Shown here piece after piece: positions 9,775-21,106 of a stretch of 64,000 bases of DNA. The stretch is from Parapristionchus giblindavisi. Lineage: Eukaryota; Nematoda; Chromadorea; Rhabditida; Diplogasteridae. Every line of letters begins with the position of its first letter. Within the stretch, counting starts at the first letter, position 1. The stretch spans positions 527,501 through 591,500 of the forward strand of contig CALSFV010000030.1 of assembly GCA_943737045.1 (NCBI GenBank). Direction: 5' to 3'. Both the position numbers and the translations under genes were made by a program. A model generated the notes under the pieces. The model saw nothing but the letters and a program-made list of their open reading frames with translations. It did not search any database and was not told the DNA's origin.

Positions 9775-12700
9775 CTACAAAGTGATCGTATTTCTTATAA
9801 GATCAAAACAACTTAGCGATGCACTATCTAAAATCGTCGCACTTGTAGTTTTCACGTTTTTACCATGTATTATTTTTAAATACTTCGCAGGTCGGCCCTG
9901 AAAGATGTCTCGCATGGGTTTGCATGGAAGAGAAAAATCTTACTTCGAAAAATTTATCGTCCATGTATGCCTTTGTTGAATCGATCACGTAATTGTTGCA
10001 GTACCCTGGAGCTCGCACCGGGTCCCAACGAGAGGGAAGATGTGATTGATCAGATTGTGGACCGTTTGGGTTACTGTAATTAATAGAAATTGTGCTCACA
10101 ATAGATAAAGTACATGATTACCCGTGCTTCGCGAAATTCGTTACGGCCGTTGTAAAAAGGTCAGCTACTTCTAGATCATCCTGTTTCCTCAGTTTAAAGG
10201 AAGGACTGAGAATGCTCCTTCGGAATAGGTATGGCAGTTCAGTGGAATGAGTAGAATCTAAAACAACAAAATTTAAGTTTATTTCCAGTAAATTCGAAAT
10301 GAAGTGAACAGAAAATGAAGAGGAATCGCACATCAATTCTATGATTTAAACACACTTGCTAAAAATAATGCCCGTATCACGTATTATAGAAAAATATCAC
10401 TGTTTCCTTTAAACATTTATCACTTACACTATAACTTGGCTAAAATGATATTTTCACATAAATAGCAAAAGTCACCTAACCTGTCATGGGAAGGAAGAAT
10501 CTCCATATTCCCAGACTCTTTGGATTAAAATGCTTGAAGACATAGAGGTATACCGGATCGTCTGGAATGCTCACTTTAAAAACAAAAATGAAGGTAAAAA
10601 GTTTTTGTAATGCATTGATGATCATAGATATCAAGCAAAATGTTTGTATTATAATACCGTACTTTGCGCTTCTGCCGTTTTCCTACACAAATTCAGCGTT
10701 CCGGTGTTCATGAGTATATCGGAAAGTGCCTGAAACACGAAAAATCTAAATGTTTGATCTTTGATCTAAGATATCGAAAAAACTTACTCTAATATTTAGT
10801 AATTTCAGTTGTTCAGTGTCAAGAGGAGCTTCACTGTCGCAGTAGAGATGAACTAAATCGTCCTGAAATTGATTTTGTTTTGAATTTTGAAATCATTATT
10901 ATTTATTATTAGTTTTTGAAGATATAATAGACTTACTGCAACTGCGTCATTTCCGGCCGTTTTCGCTGCGTTCTTCAAACATCGCTTCAGTGCTTCCAAC
11001 GAAGGCTTGTTTTTGAGCACTGAATTTTTAAAAAATAAAAAAAGTTGCATAAAAATTAGATTTCAACAGTTAGTGATGGATACAATTTAAAAAGCATGAA
11101 ATTAATTATTGAAATACTCACTAAATAGTATTCCCTCCTCCTTAGTCACTCCTGCCATCACAGGCTTTGGTTTAGCTTTCTTCCTCAAATTATCGATCGG
11201 CTCGGGAAAGAAATCTCCGTCAATGAACGGCGTCGTCTCTGTAGTTGGAACTATTCAGTTTTCTTTCCCAATTGATATCAATTCATTTTTGTGCTTAAAG
11301 GTGAAGACCCGCGAATGTTCATGCAAATATGTTCCATCTCGCTTATGCAAGTGTGAATTGATATGCATTTAGACAGAATGATCACTCATCAATCCCTTAG
11401 CGCAGTGGTAGAACTTCTGACTAGATATCGCATGGCCGCGGGTTCGAATCCTATTGCCAAACTTTCCTATTTGCAAAAAGCGCGCCTTTGCCTGCGATTG
11501 CAAGCATGATTCCTTCATGATTCTAGCGATCAGTAAGCTGAATTAGCATAAACTAAATGATGTAGGGTATGTAGAATAGCTTTTGCTAACTTTCTGTCTT
11601 CACAGTTTGTTCACGAAAATATTCGCGGCAGTCCACCTTTAATTTTGAACCACAGTACTTTGTTGCCTTTGGGAAAGTACTACTTTTTCAATGCTCACCG
11701 GTCATTCTGGCAGTAAAAATCAATATCATATTGTGAATATAAGAATATAATATTGAATATAATAGTGATCTGATGAATAGAACGAACCAAAGAACACTCC
11801 CTCGTCTACGTCCGGATTCATCATATTCGTACTGAATTTGTTCGCCGGCACGGATCTCAGCATTTCGAGTAGCTCAAATGTTTGAATGAATTACATACTT
11901 ACAATGAGAATTGATTAATTTAGCTTATATATAGATGTTTTAGTGTTATAGTAGTAAAAGTAATGCCTCGCCCAATTCACATATTCATTAATATTTTTAG
12001 AGTTTAAAAATATTGCACATAAAGATGAATTAATAAAAGACCGCCGTGGAATAAAGGATGAAAGATGAAAGACCAACCTCCTCACTGGTTCGATATCCAC
12101 TGATTCCTAATTGGTCAGCTTTCTTTTTGCTCTGATTCACCATTCCTGGAGTAATGGACCATGCTCGATCTGCCGAACCCGCCATTGCGATCACCTTATG
12201 GAAGAGGCCTGGAAAAGAATTAAAAAGTTATTTTATTTCGCTCAATTTGAAAGATCTTTGTATTATAATTCAATGTATTCAATTTTTTCAATTAAATGTG
12301 TACATTAACGTTTTTCATTTTAAAAAATCGATCACAAAAAATGTAATTCTTCCAAGAGAGTAGAGATCCCCCTTTCCACCCCCGAGATATCAAAACCCTG
12401 ACCCCCCAATATATCACATTTAAATTTCATGTATTTTCACTAGTCACTTTTATGTGTTTCGTTTCGTGCATAAGCATGTTGATAAAAATAAATTTTAAAA
12501 AAATTGTAATAAGTATTGATACTATTTTGATAGTTTCGAGACGGGGTTTTTTTTAAAAATTTTTTTATTATTATGAAAGCACTTTGTATCAAGATTAGCT
12601 AAGCAGTGCCACCACTCAATCTGGTGTCATAAAAGAAGAGTCTTCACTATTAATTCCTCTTTCGACTTCTTGTATTCAGGTATTGACGATATTCTCCGAT

Positions 12701-15235
12701 ACGTGCAGCTACCTTTCCATACCTTCCTTTACCTACTTTCTTCTTAACGTTCTTCGATTACAAAGTAAAACACCTGCCTGTTGAATGTGGGCTGCAGTGG
12801 AGCATGTCTACACTAGCGCCTCCCGCACTATGCCCAAAGACTGTGACGTTGTCCTGAAAGAGCAAAGATCAAAGATTAAAGATCAAAGATCAAATATTAA
12901 AGATCAAAGATCAAAGATCAAATATTCAATAATTCAAATATGCTAAACTATTAGTAGATAGTCTAATAGTGATAAAAGCCTAGAGAAACGTGATCGGTGT
13001 TTCGACCCTAAAGAGGTAAGATCAACCTTATTTCCACCGAAGGCTTCAATGTTGAGTTGGATCCATTTAAGGGCTTCACATTGATCCCACAATCCGAGAT
13101 TGCCCGGACATGCTGCGTCACCTCGACAATAAATTTGGATAAACTATACCTGTAATAAAAGTAAAGCCGGCACGGTTTCATTTATTTATTCACTTACAAC
13201 ACATTTATCAAGAGTTAGAATAGTTGCATCCAACTGTTTTATATATTTTAGTAGGAATGAGAGAAAGATGAGAGAAAGAAAGATATTGGCACGGTATAAC
13301 ATCAAAACTACACCTAGTGAAATTTCTGGTTCCGCAAGATAGTTACGAAAATAACATGAAAAATAATAATATAGGTGAGAGAGAGTATGTAAACGAAGAG
13401 TATTTATTCTTTTCTTTTTGTTTGTAACCATATGTTGAATAGCTACGTTGCACATTTTCAAAATGCGATTAGGTGTTTTGATACGAATAAATGAATAAAT
13501 GAAGTTTTATAATTATGTGTGACATGCACCATAAAATATAAATTTTAAAAAGTGAACTTTCCAAAAATTAATTGTGATTCAAAAATCGTAACTTTGGAAC
13601 AGTTCTGTATTGTCATCGGCAATACCATACCTGTGGAGAAGAAGCCAAGATAGCCGAGACGATATTGAATCGTAACAACGATTACATCGCAAGTGACCTG
13701 AATTCCATAAAATGACGATGTCGATAAATTGGGTCTTTATTCGGAAATAAATAATGTCAATTTCGACAAGTTATCTCCGTACTTTTTTTCATTGACACGA
13801 ATCGAGTACTAGCCTGTTTAATGAGTGATAATGAGCAATCGCATTCGTGCTATCACCATAGAGTAATGAAGATCAATAATCTCGCGACATCCCTCTGTAG
13901 TAAAATGACCAAACAACACACAGAGAAAAAAGTGTAACCCACAACCCATAAGACCTGTGAAGTGTTATGGTTGGCACTTTTTGGGTGTTGAAATAACTCA
14001 GAAAGTTTTAAATTAGACAGCATAATTGACAGAAGTACAAATTAAAACGGCATGCACTATAAATGTAATCCTTATTTATGCTTAAAGGGACCGACACCTT
14101 TGTCAACGGTCTCTTCAACACTCTGCGCTCTCTCGTTGTTAGAGAACAGAGAAATGGTGTGCGCAATGAAGAGGCCATTGAGTGAGGTCACTCTCCCTTT
14201 AATTGTTTAATAGTAATGTGCTTCATGGTGTTTCGGCCGCTACGTCTAGACACCATAAAGCGTCGCCTGGTATCGCGGCCATCTTCAGTAGACAGCACCA
14301 GGTCTTTCTAGAATCTTTATAAAACTAGATTTTAAAATGAAAGTGTAAAATTGTTTTAATTCAACAACTAAACTATAAAATGAGGAAAGCTACTTCTTTA
14401 GTTAGGCTAAACTAAATAAATCACTTCACAGGTCTTGTGCGCTGTCGGGTACACCTCTTTTCTCTGGGTGTACAAACCATATAATACACCCACCAAATGT
14501 TCGCATATACCCTTGTCCCCATATGCGATTGCGTCACCTCCAGCGAATCCGCCTCCATGCACGAATACCATCACCGGAAAGCCTGAACTTTTGATCTTTG
14601 ATCTTTGATCCAATAATTTTGTAGTTTGATCTTTGACCTACCACCAGGAGGAGGCGACCATGACGGAGTAAATACGTTCAAGGACAGACAATCCTCGGAC
14701 GCTGTTCCCTTCTGTAATTGAAATTTCTTTTATACATATAACAGATATAATGAAAACTCAATATGACCATTTAGAATGGTTGATTATGCATCGTTACATT
14801 TGCCTTACGTGCCTACGCCGTAAATTCCGCCGTAACGGCGGAGACGCAGCGGAGGAGGTTACGGAGTAGGTAAATGTACAGATTCATTACCATAAAGTAC
14901 GGTATCCGTATCTGCATGCTAGCGTCGCCCCATGTCTTCGTCTCTTTTATGCCGCTCCAGCTTTCAGGAGCTTGAGGCTTCTAAAATAGACATTCCATTG
15001 GTTATCTCGATATTAATGCAAACCTTAAATCGTAGTGGTCCTACCGGCGGTTTCGCGAATGGAATGCCCTAAATCAAAAAATATTTGCTAATCATTGGTG
15101 ATATTTTCTGCAGGATACCTGGAAAGCGTCGACCTGTTTGTCCCCTCGATCGATAAGTCGACGTCCTTGAATCCTACCGTACACCGTCTCGACGATTCGA
15201 GATTCGGGATAGGACCACCATTTGAATCGGCGCAT
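9775..15235 (-). CDS. Carboxylesterase type B (nematode CEST-like), 18 exons
   Basis: An alpha/beta-hydrolase that hydrolyses carboxyl esters; the substrate is unknown. Joined in one frame, these exons encode 562 aa, the usual family length: 15119-15235, 15024-15068, 14891-14980, 14642-14711, 14494-14582, 13631-13697, 13027-13121, 12778-12853, 12078-12208, 11788-11872, 11122-11238, 10937-11019, 10788-10862, 10663-10729, 10481-10573, 10122-10257, 9944-10073, 9775-9897. Landmarks are GIPFAKPPVG (40-49), EDCLSLNV (90-97), oxyanion HGGGF (116-120), GHSAGG with nucleophile S200, KEEG with E323, and THSTELPYLF with H437, so the triad is complete. There is no signal peptide or C-terminal retention signal, hence probably cytosolic. 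Intron 8 needs a GC-AG donor. The last exon is the least certain. A MITE and a SINE-like copy sit in introns. Confidence 0.93.
11391..11642 (+). mobile_element. tRNA-headed SINE-like element
   Basis: The 5' part holds A-box-like TAGCGCAGTGGTAG and B-box-like GGGTTCGAATCC, as in pol III promoters. A body of about 170 bp follows and ends GTCCACCTTTAA. An inverted relative lies at 15456-15722 and a decayed one at 18660-18830. It sits in an intron of the carboxylesterase gene, on the opposite strand. No acceptor stem forms, so it is not a functional tRNA gene. Confidence 0.7.
12866..12925. repeat. (AAAGATC)n heptamer microsatellite
   Basis: Tandem, slightly degenerate copies of the heptamer AAAGATC in a carboxylesterase intron. 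The same motif recurs near 14590-14637, 23405-23440 and within the 70-bp repeats at 25.2-25.6 kb. Confidence 0.85.
14084..14200. mobile_element. 117-bp MITE with AAAGGGA termini, intronic copy
   Basis: Same family as 15803-15919: begins AAAGGGACCG and ends CTCCCTTT, with about 117 bp between outer bases. It lies in the intron between the carboxylesterase exons at 13631-13697 and 14494-14582. No target duplication is clear. Confidence 0.8.
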
Positions 15236-15455
15236 ACTTCAAAGTGAAATCATTGCTAGCGCGCCTCTTTAAAACACTGGGCTCCCTCGAGAATAGGCAA
15301 ATAGTTTGTAAAATTAAGAAGTAGTTGAATAATTATATATTTTAATTTAATAGGCAAGCACAACCCCCGTGTTTTCTAGAAATTCTCTAGTACACAAAGA
15401 AAGTGAAAGTGGATCGCTAGAGCAGTGCGATTCAAATATGGTTTTTTTAGTGCAT

Positions 15456-15722
15456 TTAAAGGTGGTGTCCGGGCAATATTTTCGTGAACAAACTGTGAAG
15501 ACAGAAAGATAGCATAAGATATTCTGCTTACCTCACATAAATTAGTTTATGCTAATTTAGCTTATTGATCGCTAGAATCATGAATGAATCCATGCTTGAT
15601 GTACAGGCAAAGGCGCGAAATTTTGAAAATAGGAAAGTTCAGCAATATGTTTCGAACCCGCGACGTTACGCTTACTAGTGAGCACTGTTACCACTGCGCT
15701 ATGGGATTGATGAATGGTCGTG
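15456..15722 (-). mobile_element. tRNA-headed SINE-like element, second copy
   Basis: Reverse-complement relative of 11391-11642, with matching A-box and B-box segments at the right end and the TTAAAGGTGG terminus at the left. It sits upstream of the carboxylesterase start codon, between the two intact genes. Confidence 0.7.
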
Positions 15723-15802
15723 CTAATTTCTTGCATATAAGTTGTCTCTTGCATAATAGATATGTTATACATTTGCATAGACATTCGAGGGCCTCCATCT
15801 TT

Positions 15803-15919
15803 AAAGGGACCGAAACCTTTGTCAACGGTCTCTTCAACGGTCTACGCTCTCTCGTTGTTAGAGAACAGAGAAATAGTGTGCGCGATGAAGAGACCATTGA
15901 GAGAGGTCACTCTCCCTTT
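15803..15919. mobile_element. 117-bp MITE with AAAGGGA termini, intergenic copy
   Basis: Starts AAAGGGACCG and ends CTCCCTTT. It closely matches the 14084 copy through its GTCAACGGTCTCTTC and GAAGAGACCATTGAG segments. It lies in the spacer between the carboxylesterase and RING genes. Confidence 0.85.
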
Positions 15920-16491
15920 AATAAATTTCGTGGACCATGAATCAGAAGTAGTAAAAGTATTGTTATGTTTCTTATGAAACACGTAAACATGTTTGTGACA
16001 AACAATGAAACAAAATGCTTGCAAAGACGAATCGATGAGTGGAAGGAAAGTAAGTAGAGAGGCACTATGGCAGATAGAAGAGAAAGGGCGAGGAAAAGGC
16101 AGAGATAGAGATAGAAGGAGAGAGGTCGAGATAGAAAGTTTGAGTGTGCATGCAATGGCACATCACAGACGCAATACACGTGCATAAGAACACAAGAACT
16201 AGAGTGAGAGAAAGAAGATAGAGGTAGAGTGAAAAGGGCCACAGAGCTTGTTTTTTCGTTCACAAAGATACACATATTCTTGAACGCGAAACATTCTACC
16301 AAATTTCTTTCGTTCGAGACATTTTACAACTCGCCGATTAAATATATTACGAAAGCGATAATATCTTGTTACGTCTTCGTTACATCTGTCATCGGTGAAG
16401 TCATACACCAAAAAGAATTTATGTATCGAGCATTAAAAGTGCATAAACAATTAAATACAGAACTACTTAATCCAGAACAGGACCACAGTCA
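15920..16491. other. Spacer, purine-rich in part
   Basis: It contains an A/G-rich stretch around 16040-16220. The open frames over it look like by-products of that composition. No gene is recognised. Confidence 0.55.
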
Positions 16492-16497
16492 TTTATT
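16492..16497 (-). promoter_or_regulatory. Candidate polyadenylation signal of the RING gene
   Basis: AATAAA on the minus strand about 60 nt beyond the proposed stop codon at 16559. Confidence 0.5.
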
Positions 16498-16558
16498 GTC
16501 ATTAGAACGCCGATAATTGTTCCTGAAAATGCATACTAAATAATAGATTCACTAAAAG

Positions 16559-19500
16559 TTACATATGTATAATGATACAGATGTGCATTTGACCCACCCC
16601 AATTGTTTTAATGGTTTTATCGATTGAGTCGATGACAATATTAGCTGACTGAAGGAATGTATCACTGAAGTCATCTACAGTAGACATCAGCTCATTCGCT
16701 TCCTAAATTTTGTTTATATCATTAAAACATAGTTAGACTATTAAATTAAATCTGTACCTCTTGTGTGAATATGCAGTCAGCAGCAGCAGAAATCTGTTCG
16801 GGAAGGTGGATGTTCGGAATTTTCTATAAAAAAATAAAACAACCTATTGTAAAATCTCATTTTCAAATGACCAATTTACTTTTTGAAGTTTCCTCCACAA
16901 TTCAATTAGCACTTCATACTTCGACAATATTTCTTCCTTTTTCGTTTCCATTTCTTCTTTCTTGTTGATAATATATTCCCGTGAGCCAGTACGAATCTTT
17001 AATATCATTCATTCATTAAAAATGAAACACGAACTGGCACTTCTTTGATTTCTGGCCCAGGTCATAAGGTAAAGGTAAAGGTACAACCGTTATTCAAGGC
17101 ACACGAAGTCCTGCAGGCCATATTACAGATCAATTCTAGTAATTTCTCATTCCTCACCACTCATTTCGTGTAGTAAGCGCCCCTCTTCTCGGTTGTGGTA
17201 AAACCAACCGCATCATGATTGATAGAATGATGAAATGAGAGTTTTGTCTCCTCCTTTCCCATGCTCTCTCATCCTAATCCAATTTCATTTCCATATCACC
17301 CCATTCCCCTAGAAACGCAATCAAAGAAGTTCCCACGAACTTTTTCATCATATCGAAGAGTTGAGTGGCCGCTATGAATATCCTCAAAGCAACAGTTGGC
17401 GCAGATAAATTTATTATACTGGAAAATATATCGAAATGAATTCATTTTTATCAACAAAAAACAACCTCAACGCAATTGATGTCAGTGCAAAATCTCATTT
17501 TAGCAGATTGAATTTTCTGAAATAAGATGGTGAGACGTATTCAGTATTATTTTGACATTCCGAGTTCAGTTGGAATTATATTCGTTCAAAACGCTGACTT
17601 TCTATGGTAGCTTGAACGAATATAAAGGGAGCGTAACCTCTCTCAATGGTCTCTACTAGTGTTGTTAGGTGAAATAAAATTTAGTCTCGACTAAATTTGC
17701 ATTTTTAGTACAGACCAAAAATCATTCGAAAATCTTTTTTTCATTTTAGTCTCGACTAAATGGGCAAATAGACTACTATTCGCGACTAAGTTTGCATTTA
17801 GTCTCGAATAATGTTTTCGAATATATTCGAGAATAGACATTCATTTCCTATTAGTTTTTTGGTGCTGAGTGGTCCGCTTCTTCACTTCTGTGTAATGGAA
17901 GGGTTTTCCCTAATTATCTAATTATTACCCTAATTGTTAATTTTATCGCATTTTGAACACTTTTATTCTCGACTAAATGCAAATTTATTCTCGACTAAAT
18001 TTCGACCGAAAATATTCGCAGAATACATTCGACTAACAACACTAGTCTCTACATTGTGTACACTATTTCTATGTTCTCTAACAGCGAGAAAGCATTGCGC
18101 GTCGAAGAGACCACAGAGAGTGCTTCGCTCCCTTTAACGAATATTTTCAAATCAACCTTCCCGTCGCTTCACAATATTATCAAATTACATACTCACCTCA
18201 TTACAATGAAAGCAATCAATAGAATTTTTGTCCTTACGTTCTTCATTATTCTGTACAAGTTCAGCCAGTTCTAAAAAAGTTCTCTTTTTTTTTAAATAAA
18301 TCAGCTTTAAGGAAATTAAAAAGTCCAATGATTCATTGGTCTTGAAGTGGTAATTTTTAAATACGGCCTACCAAGAACAAGACGGTTCATCGAGAAAAAT
18401 TGTCCATCCGCAACCGTCTGTGATCTTCGGCAATTGGGACAAGGATAGCTATAAGATATTTGATTTAATTTCAATATATCACTTATAAAAACTGACCTCT
18501 CATCTTTTTTTACTCCTTCTATGCATTTCTTGCAAAATGTATGACCACAATGAAGTGCATGCGGAATTCGAACACTTGAATCTACAATTTAAGAGATACT
18601 CTTTCAAATATTGTGAATATGGAAAGACAGCAAAAGTTATTAAGCATACCGCACCCTATTTATATTACTTTAATTCAGCTTATTAATCGCTAGAAATATG
18701 AATGTATCATGTTTGATATCGTAGGTAAGGGAGCGCTTTTTTGAAAATTTAAAATTTAGTCCATCCATATTCAAACACAATGCGCTTACTAGTCCTTGAT
18801 ACTTGTCCTCATATTACCACTAAGATAAGGGGTTGATAATTGTCTCACTAACTTTTTTGCATATCACTTGGAAGATGTTCTTTACTTCATTTGTAGTTTA
18901 TGATTATTAATCAAAGGATTTATAAAAGATGAACAATGCTTAACTAACCGAATTTCTCTGCGCATATTTCGCAGATTAGGAACTCTTCCAATTTGCCAAT
19001 CAAAGAATCTTCAGCGGTAGCTATGGAGCCGAAATTTTGCTTTAAAAAGTCTATTCTCGGTTTCTTTTTAATACTCTCGCACGAACAATGAACAAATTCA
19101 TCTGAATGGAACACTTTATTTTTTCATAACATTATTTAATTTTAAAGGAACACCCCTAGTTAATTTTACTCTCCGCATTGGCAATACTCTCTCGTAGACA
19201 AAGGAAGCTAGAGAGTGTGGCCAGAGCGGAGAGTTACAAATTAGCTTGTGGCCTCGCTTTAACAATATGTGCATGTAAACCTTGTATCTTTTAGTCATCA
19301 TTAATTAAATTAACGGAGTAAAAGCTACTTTGACTCTCCCTCTCTGACCACATGCCGTGCAAGGGAATTATCTCAGCTGAAGGAAGCCAACCCGTATAAA
19401 ATTTTGTATTGTTGTAGTTATGCTCCATTCGGATCGGTATCCGGCAATTAGTATAAGGAATGGAAATTTCAAATTTAGTAGTTATAATACAACTAGTTAC

Positions 19501-19766
19501 TAAATAGTAAGGAGTCCTTATCTTTCGCCCAAATTCATTTTCAACAAGGTTCAATCTTTCGATAGATTTTATGACTCGGCCTTGCACGTCGAATTTTTAT
19601 CATTTTACCAAACCGTAATCTACAAGTACCACCTAGTTAGAACACGATGTAGTATTTCCAGAACGTAGAGTTATGCCTTTAAAATGAATCGAATCATACC
19701 TTGCCATATGTGACAGAAGAACCCGTCTCCATCTACGGAATACGCATCATTTATAACAAACTCCAT
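16559..19766 (-). CDS. RING-finger coiled-coil protein (TRIM-like E3 ligase candidate), 8 exons
   Basis: Eight exons join in one frame to encode 260 aa: 19700-19766, 18949-19101, 18497-18581, 18372-18448, 18197-18270, 16880-16996, 16758-16823, 16559-16702. A C3HC4 RING is read from C66, C69, C85, H87, C90, C93, C105 and C108 (motifs ICEIC, HCGHTFCKKC, CPNC), which would bind two zincs and recruit a ubiquitin E2. A region around 150-190, rich in E and K, fits a coiled coil, as in nematode RING/B-box-type proteins; only CFHC hints at a second metal site and no full B-box is seen. The start ATG is preceded by no further coding sequence I can recognise. E3 activity and substrates are inference. 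Its introns hold the nested MITE and a SINE relic. Neighbouring carboxylesterase is co-directional but 1.3 kb away, so an operon is unlikely. Confidence 0.82.
17624..18135. mobile_element. AAAGGGA-family MITE interrupted by a hAT MITE, with 9-bp target duplication
   Basis: Ends AAAGGGAGCG and CGCTCCCTTT are perfect inverted repeats. The flanks both read AACGAATAT (17615-17623 and 18136-18144), a 9-bp target duplication as made by Mutator-like transposases. Without the nested element it is 116 bp long, matching its relatives. It lies in the RING gene intron between exons 18197-18270 and 16880-16996. Confidence 0.88.
17657..18044. mobile_element. hAT-type MITE nested inside the AAAGGGA MITE
   Basis: A 388-bp element with 12-bp terminal inverted repeats TAGTGTTGTTAG, flanked by identical 8-bp copies of GTCTCTAC (17649-17656 and 18045-18052). 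An 8-bp duplication and TAGTGTTG-like ends fit the hAT superfamily. Its interior repeats the palindromic motif TTTAGTCTCGACTAAA several times. No transposase frame. Confidence 0.9.
18660..18830 (-). mobile_element. Decayed tRNA-headed SINE-like copy
   Basis: Shares the segments TTCAGCTTATTAATCGCTAGAA and ATGCGCTTACTAGT with the 15456 copy in the same order, at lower identity. It lies in a RING gene intron. Confidence 0.6.
19142..19261. mobile_element. MITE-like element with TTAAAG termini
   Basis: About 120 bp, starting TTAAAGGAAC and ending CTCGCTTTAA, with an inner inverted pair around ACTCTCCGC and GCGGAGAGT. It resembles the AAAGGGA elements in size and ends but not in its interior. It lies in the first RING gene intron. 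Confidence 0.55.
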
Positions 19767-21106
19767 GTGTAAACTAAACTAGATACATTAACTAATGTTC
19801 TCTTCAGAAGTTGCGAAAGGAAATGAAAAGCACAGAAAAGCACATGTTTCTTTACTTTTCACGACTTTTGAACACCACAATACAGACGAATTACTATGAT
19901 TTTCGATTCTATGTACCATACCGGAAATATTTTAAGTGAAAAATTGAACAAAATATGCTATCCCGCGTCGTTTCCAATGCCGAAATTTTGCGCAATAATT
20001 GCAACAACTCGCGAAACGATAAACAGGAATTCCAGCAGTTCAATTGGGAAAGTAATAATGATGAAAATGGGACTGGTATTCGCGCTAGTGTTGAATCATA
20101 AAAACAAATTGATCAGTTTAGAGAAGATAAATATATTACTATTATTATTATTATTATTAAAATACAAAGCAGTTAATGTTTCAAAATGAAGAATTGAGCG
20201 AAAGGAATGAGCGCTTTGTCGAGTTGGAAATTGAAAGAAATAGAAACAATTTGAGGCGATGAATGCTTAATATTAGTGGGACGTCAAAACGTAGCATAAT
20301 GTGGTAAGAACACGAAGAGAAGGCGTTGAGTGAGCAAATGAGAGGACAATCAATCTCTCAGTCTCTCTCACTATCTAAATCTCTCACCACTTTGCTCCTC
20401 TTCACTTGTAAACAGGTGATGCTCTTCTTTCACAATAATATTCAATGGCACTGTTCGAATCTTTTAGGTTTCATTCTTATTCCTAATAAAAGATTAAACT
20501 GTAATATACGTCTCTTTTCTTCTCTTGTTGGTAAAGAAAATATATTGAGTTTCATGAAATATAGTGAAAATATATTTGCATGATTTTTTCGACCTGTACG
20601 TTGCTGCATGAGTGGAGAAAAGGAAAGTGGAGGAACGTTGTGATAACTTCTTTGTTTCTCACTTATTTAGTGATAGTCAAAATCATTCTATAGAGTATTC
20701 CTTGTCCTGATTTCTGAAATTAAATTGCTTATATAACAGATCACGACGTTCTTCAACAATCGCTGGTATTAAGAGGCTATGGTTCGCCAGTGACACCGGA
20801 TCGCAAAACTTGGAACCCGGAAAAGCTGGCTATCCATGTTTTAAAACAACACTAGTCAATGATTCGCCATTCTCCATTATTCATTGTTTGCAATAGGCTA
20901 CGTAAACCTGACATATCCTGTTGAAAAATTCTTTGACAGTAACTAGATTTTAAATTAGATTTTTTTTTAATTTTCAGATACATCTTCCGCTCTTATTCGA
21001 TTGGTCAACTTGCGAAACTATATCAATACAAGTAATACATTCAGAAAGTATATTCATGTTTAAAGTATTTCTGCCTTGTTTTTCATTGTTAGTATTATAA
21101 TGAATT
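19767..21106. other. Intergenic region upstream of the RING gene
   Basis: AT-rich. It contains a (TTA)n run near 20137-20160 and a CT-rich patch near 20350-20400. A segment near 20755-20850 has a short frame of uncertain nature with no family resemblance. A promoter for the RING gene should lie in its left part, but no core element is identifiable. Confidence 0.5.

Noticed and set aside
14407..14613. Separate 68-aa esterase gene
   Set aside because: It is one exon of the 18-exon carboxylesterase read through its introns; only 14494-14582 is coding.
16005..16302. Coding frames over the purine-rich spacer
   Set aside because: They reflect base composition and overlap on both strands, with no family resemblance.
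20326..20583. 85-codon open frame as a gene
   Set aside because: Its start is a CT-repeat translation; it has no motif, splice context or family resemblance.
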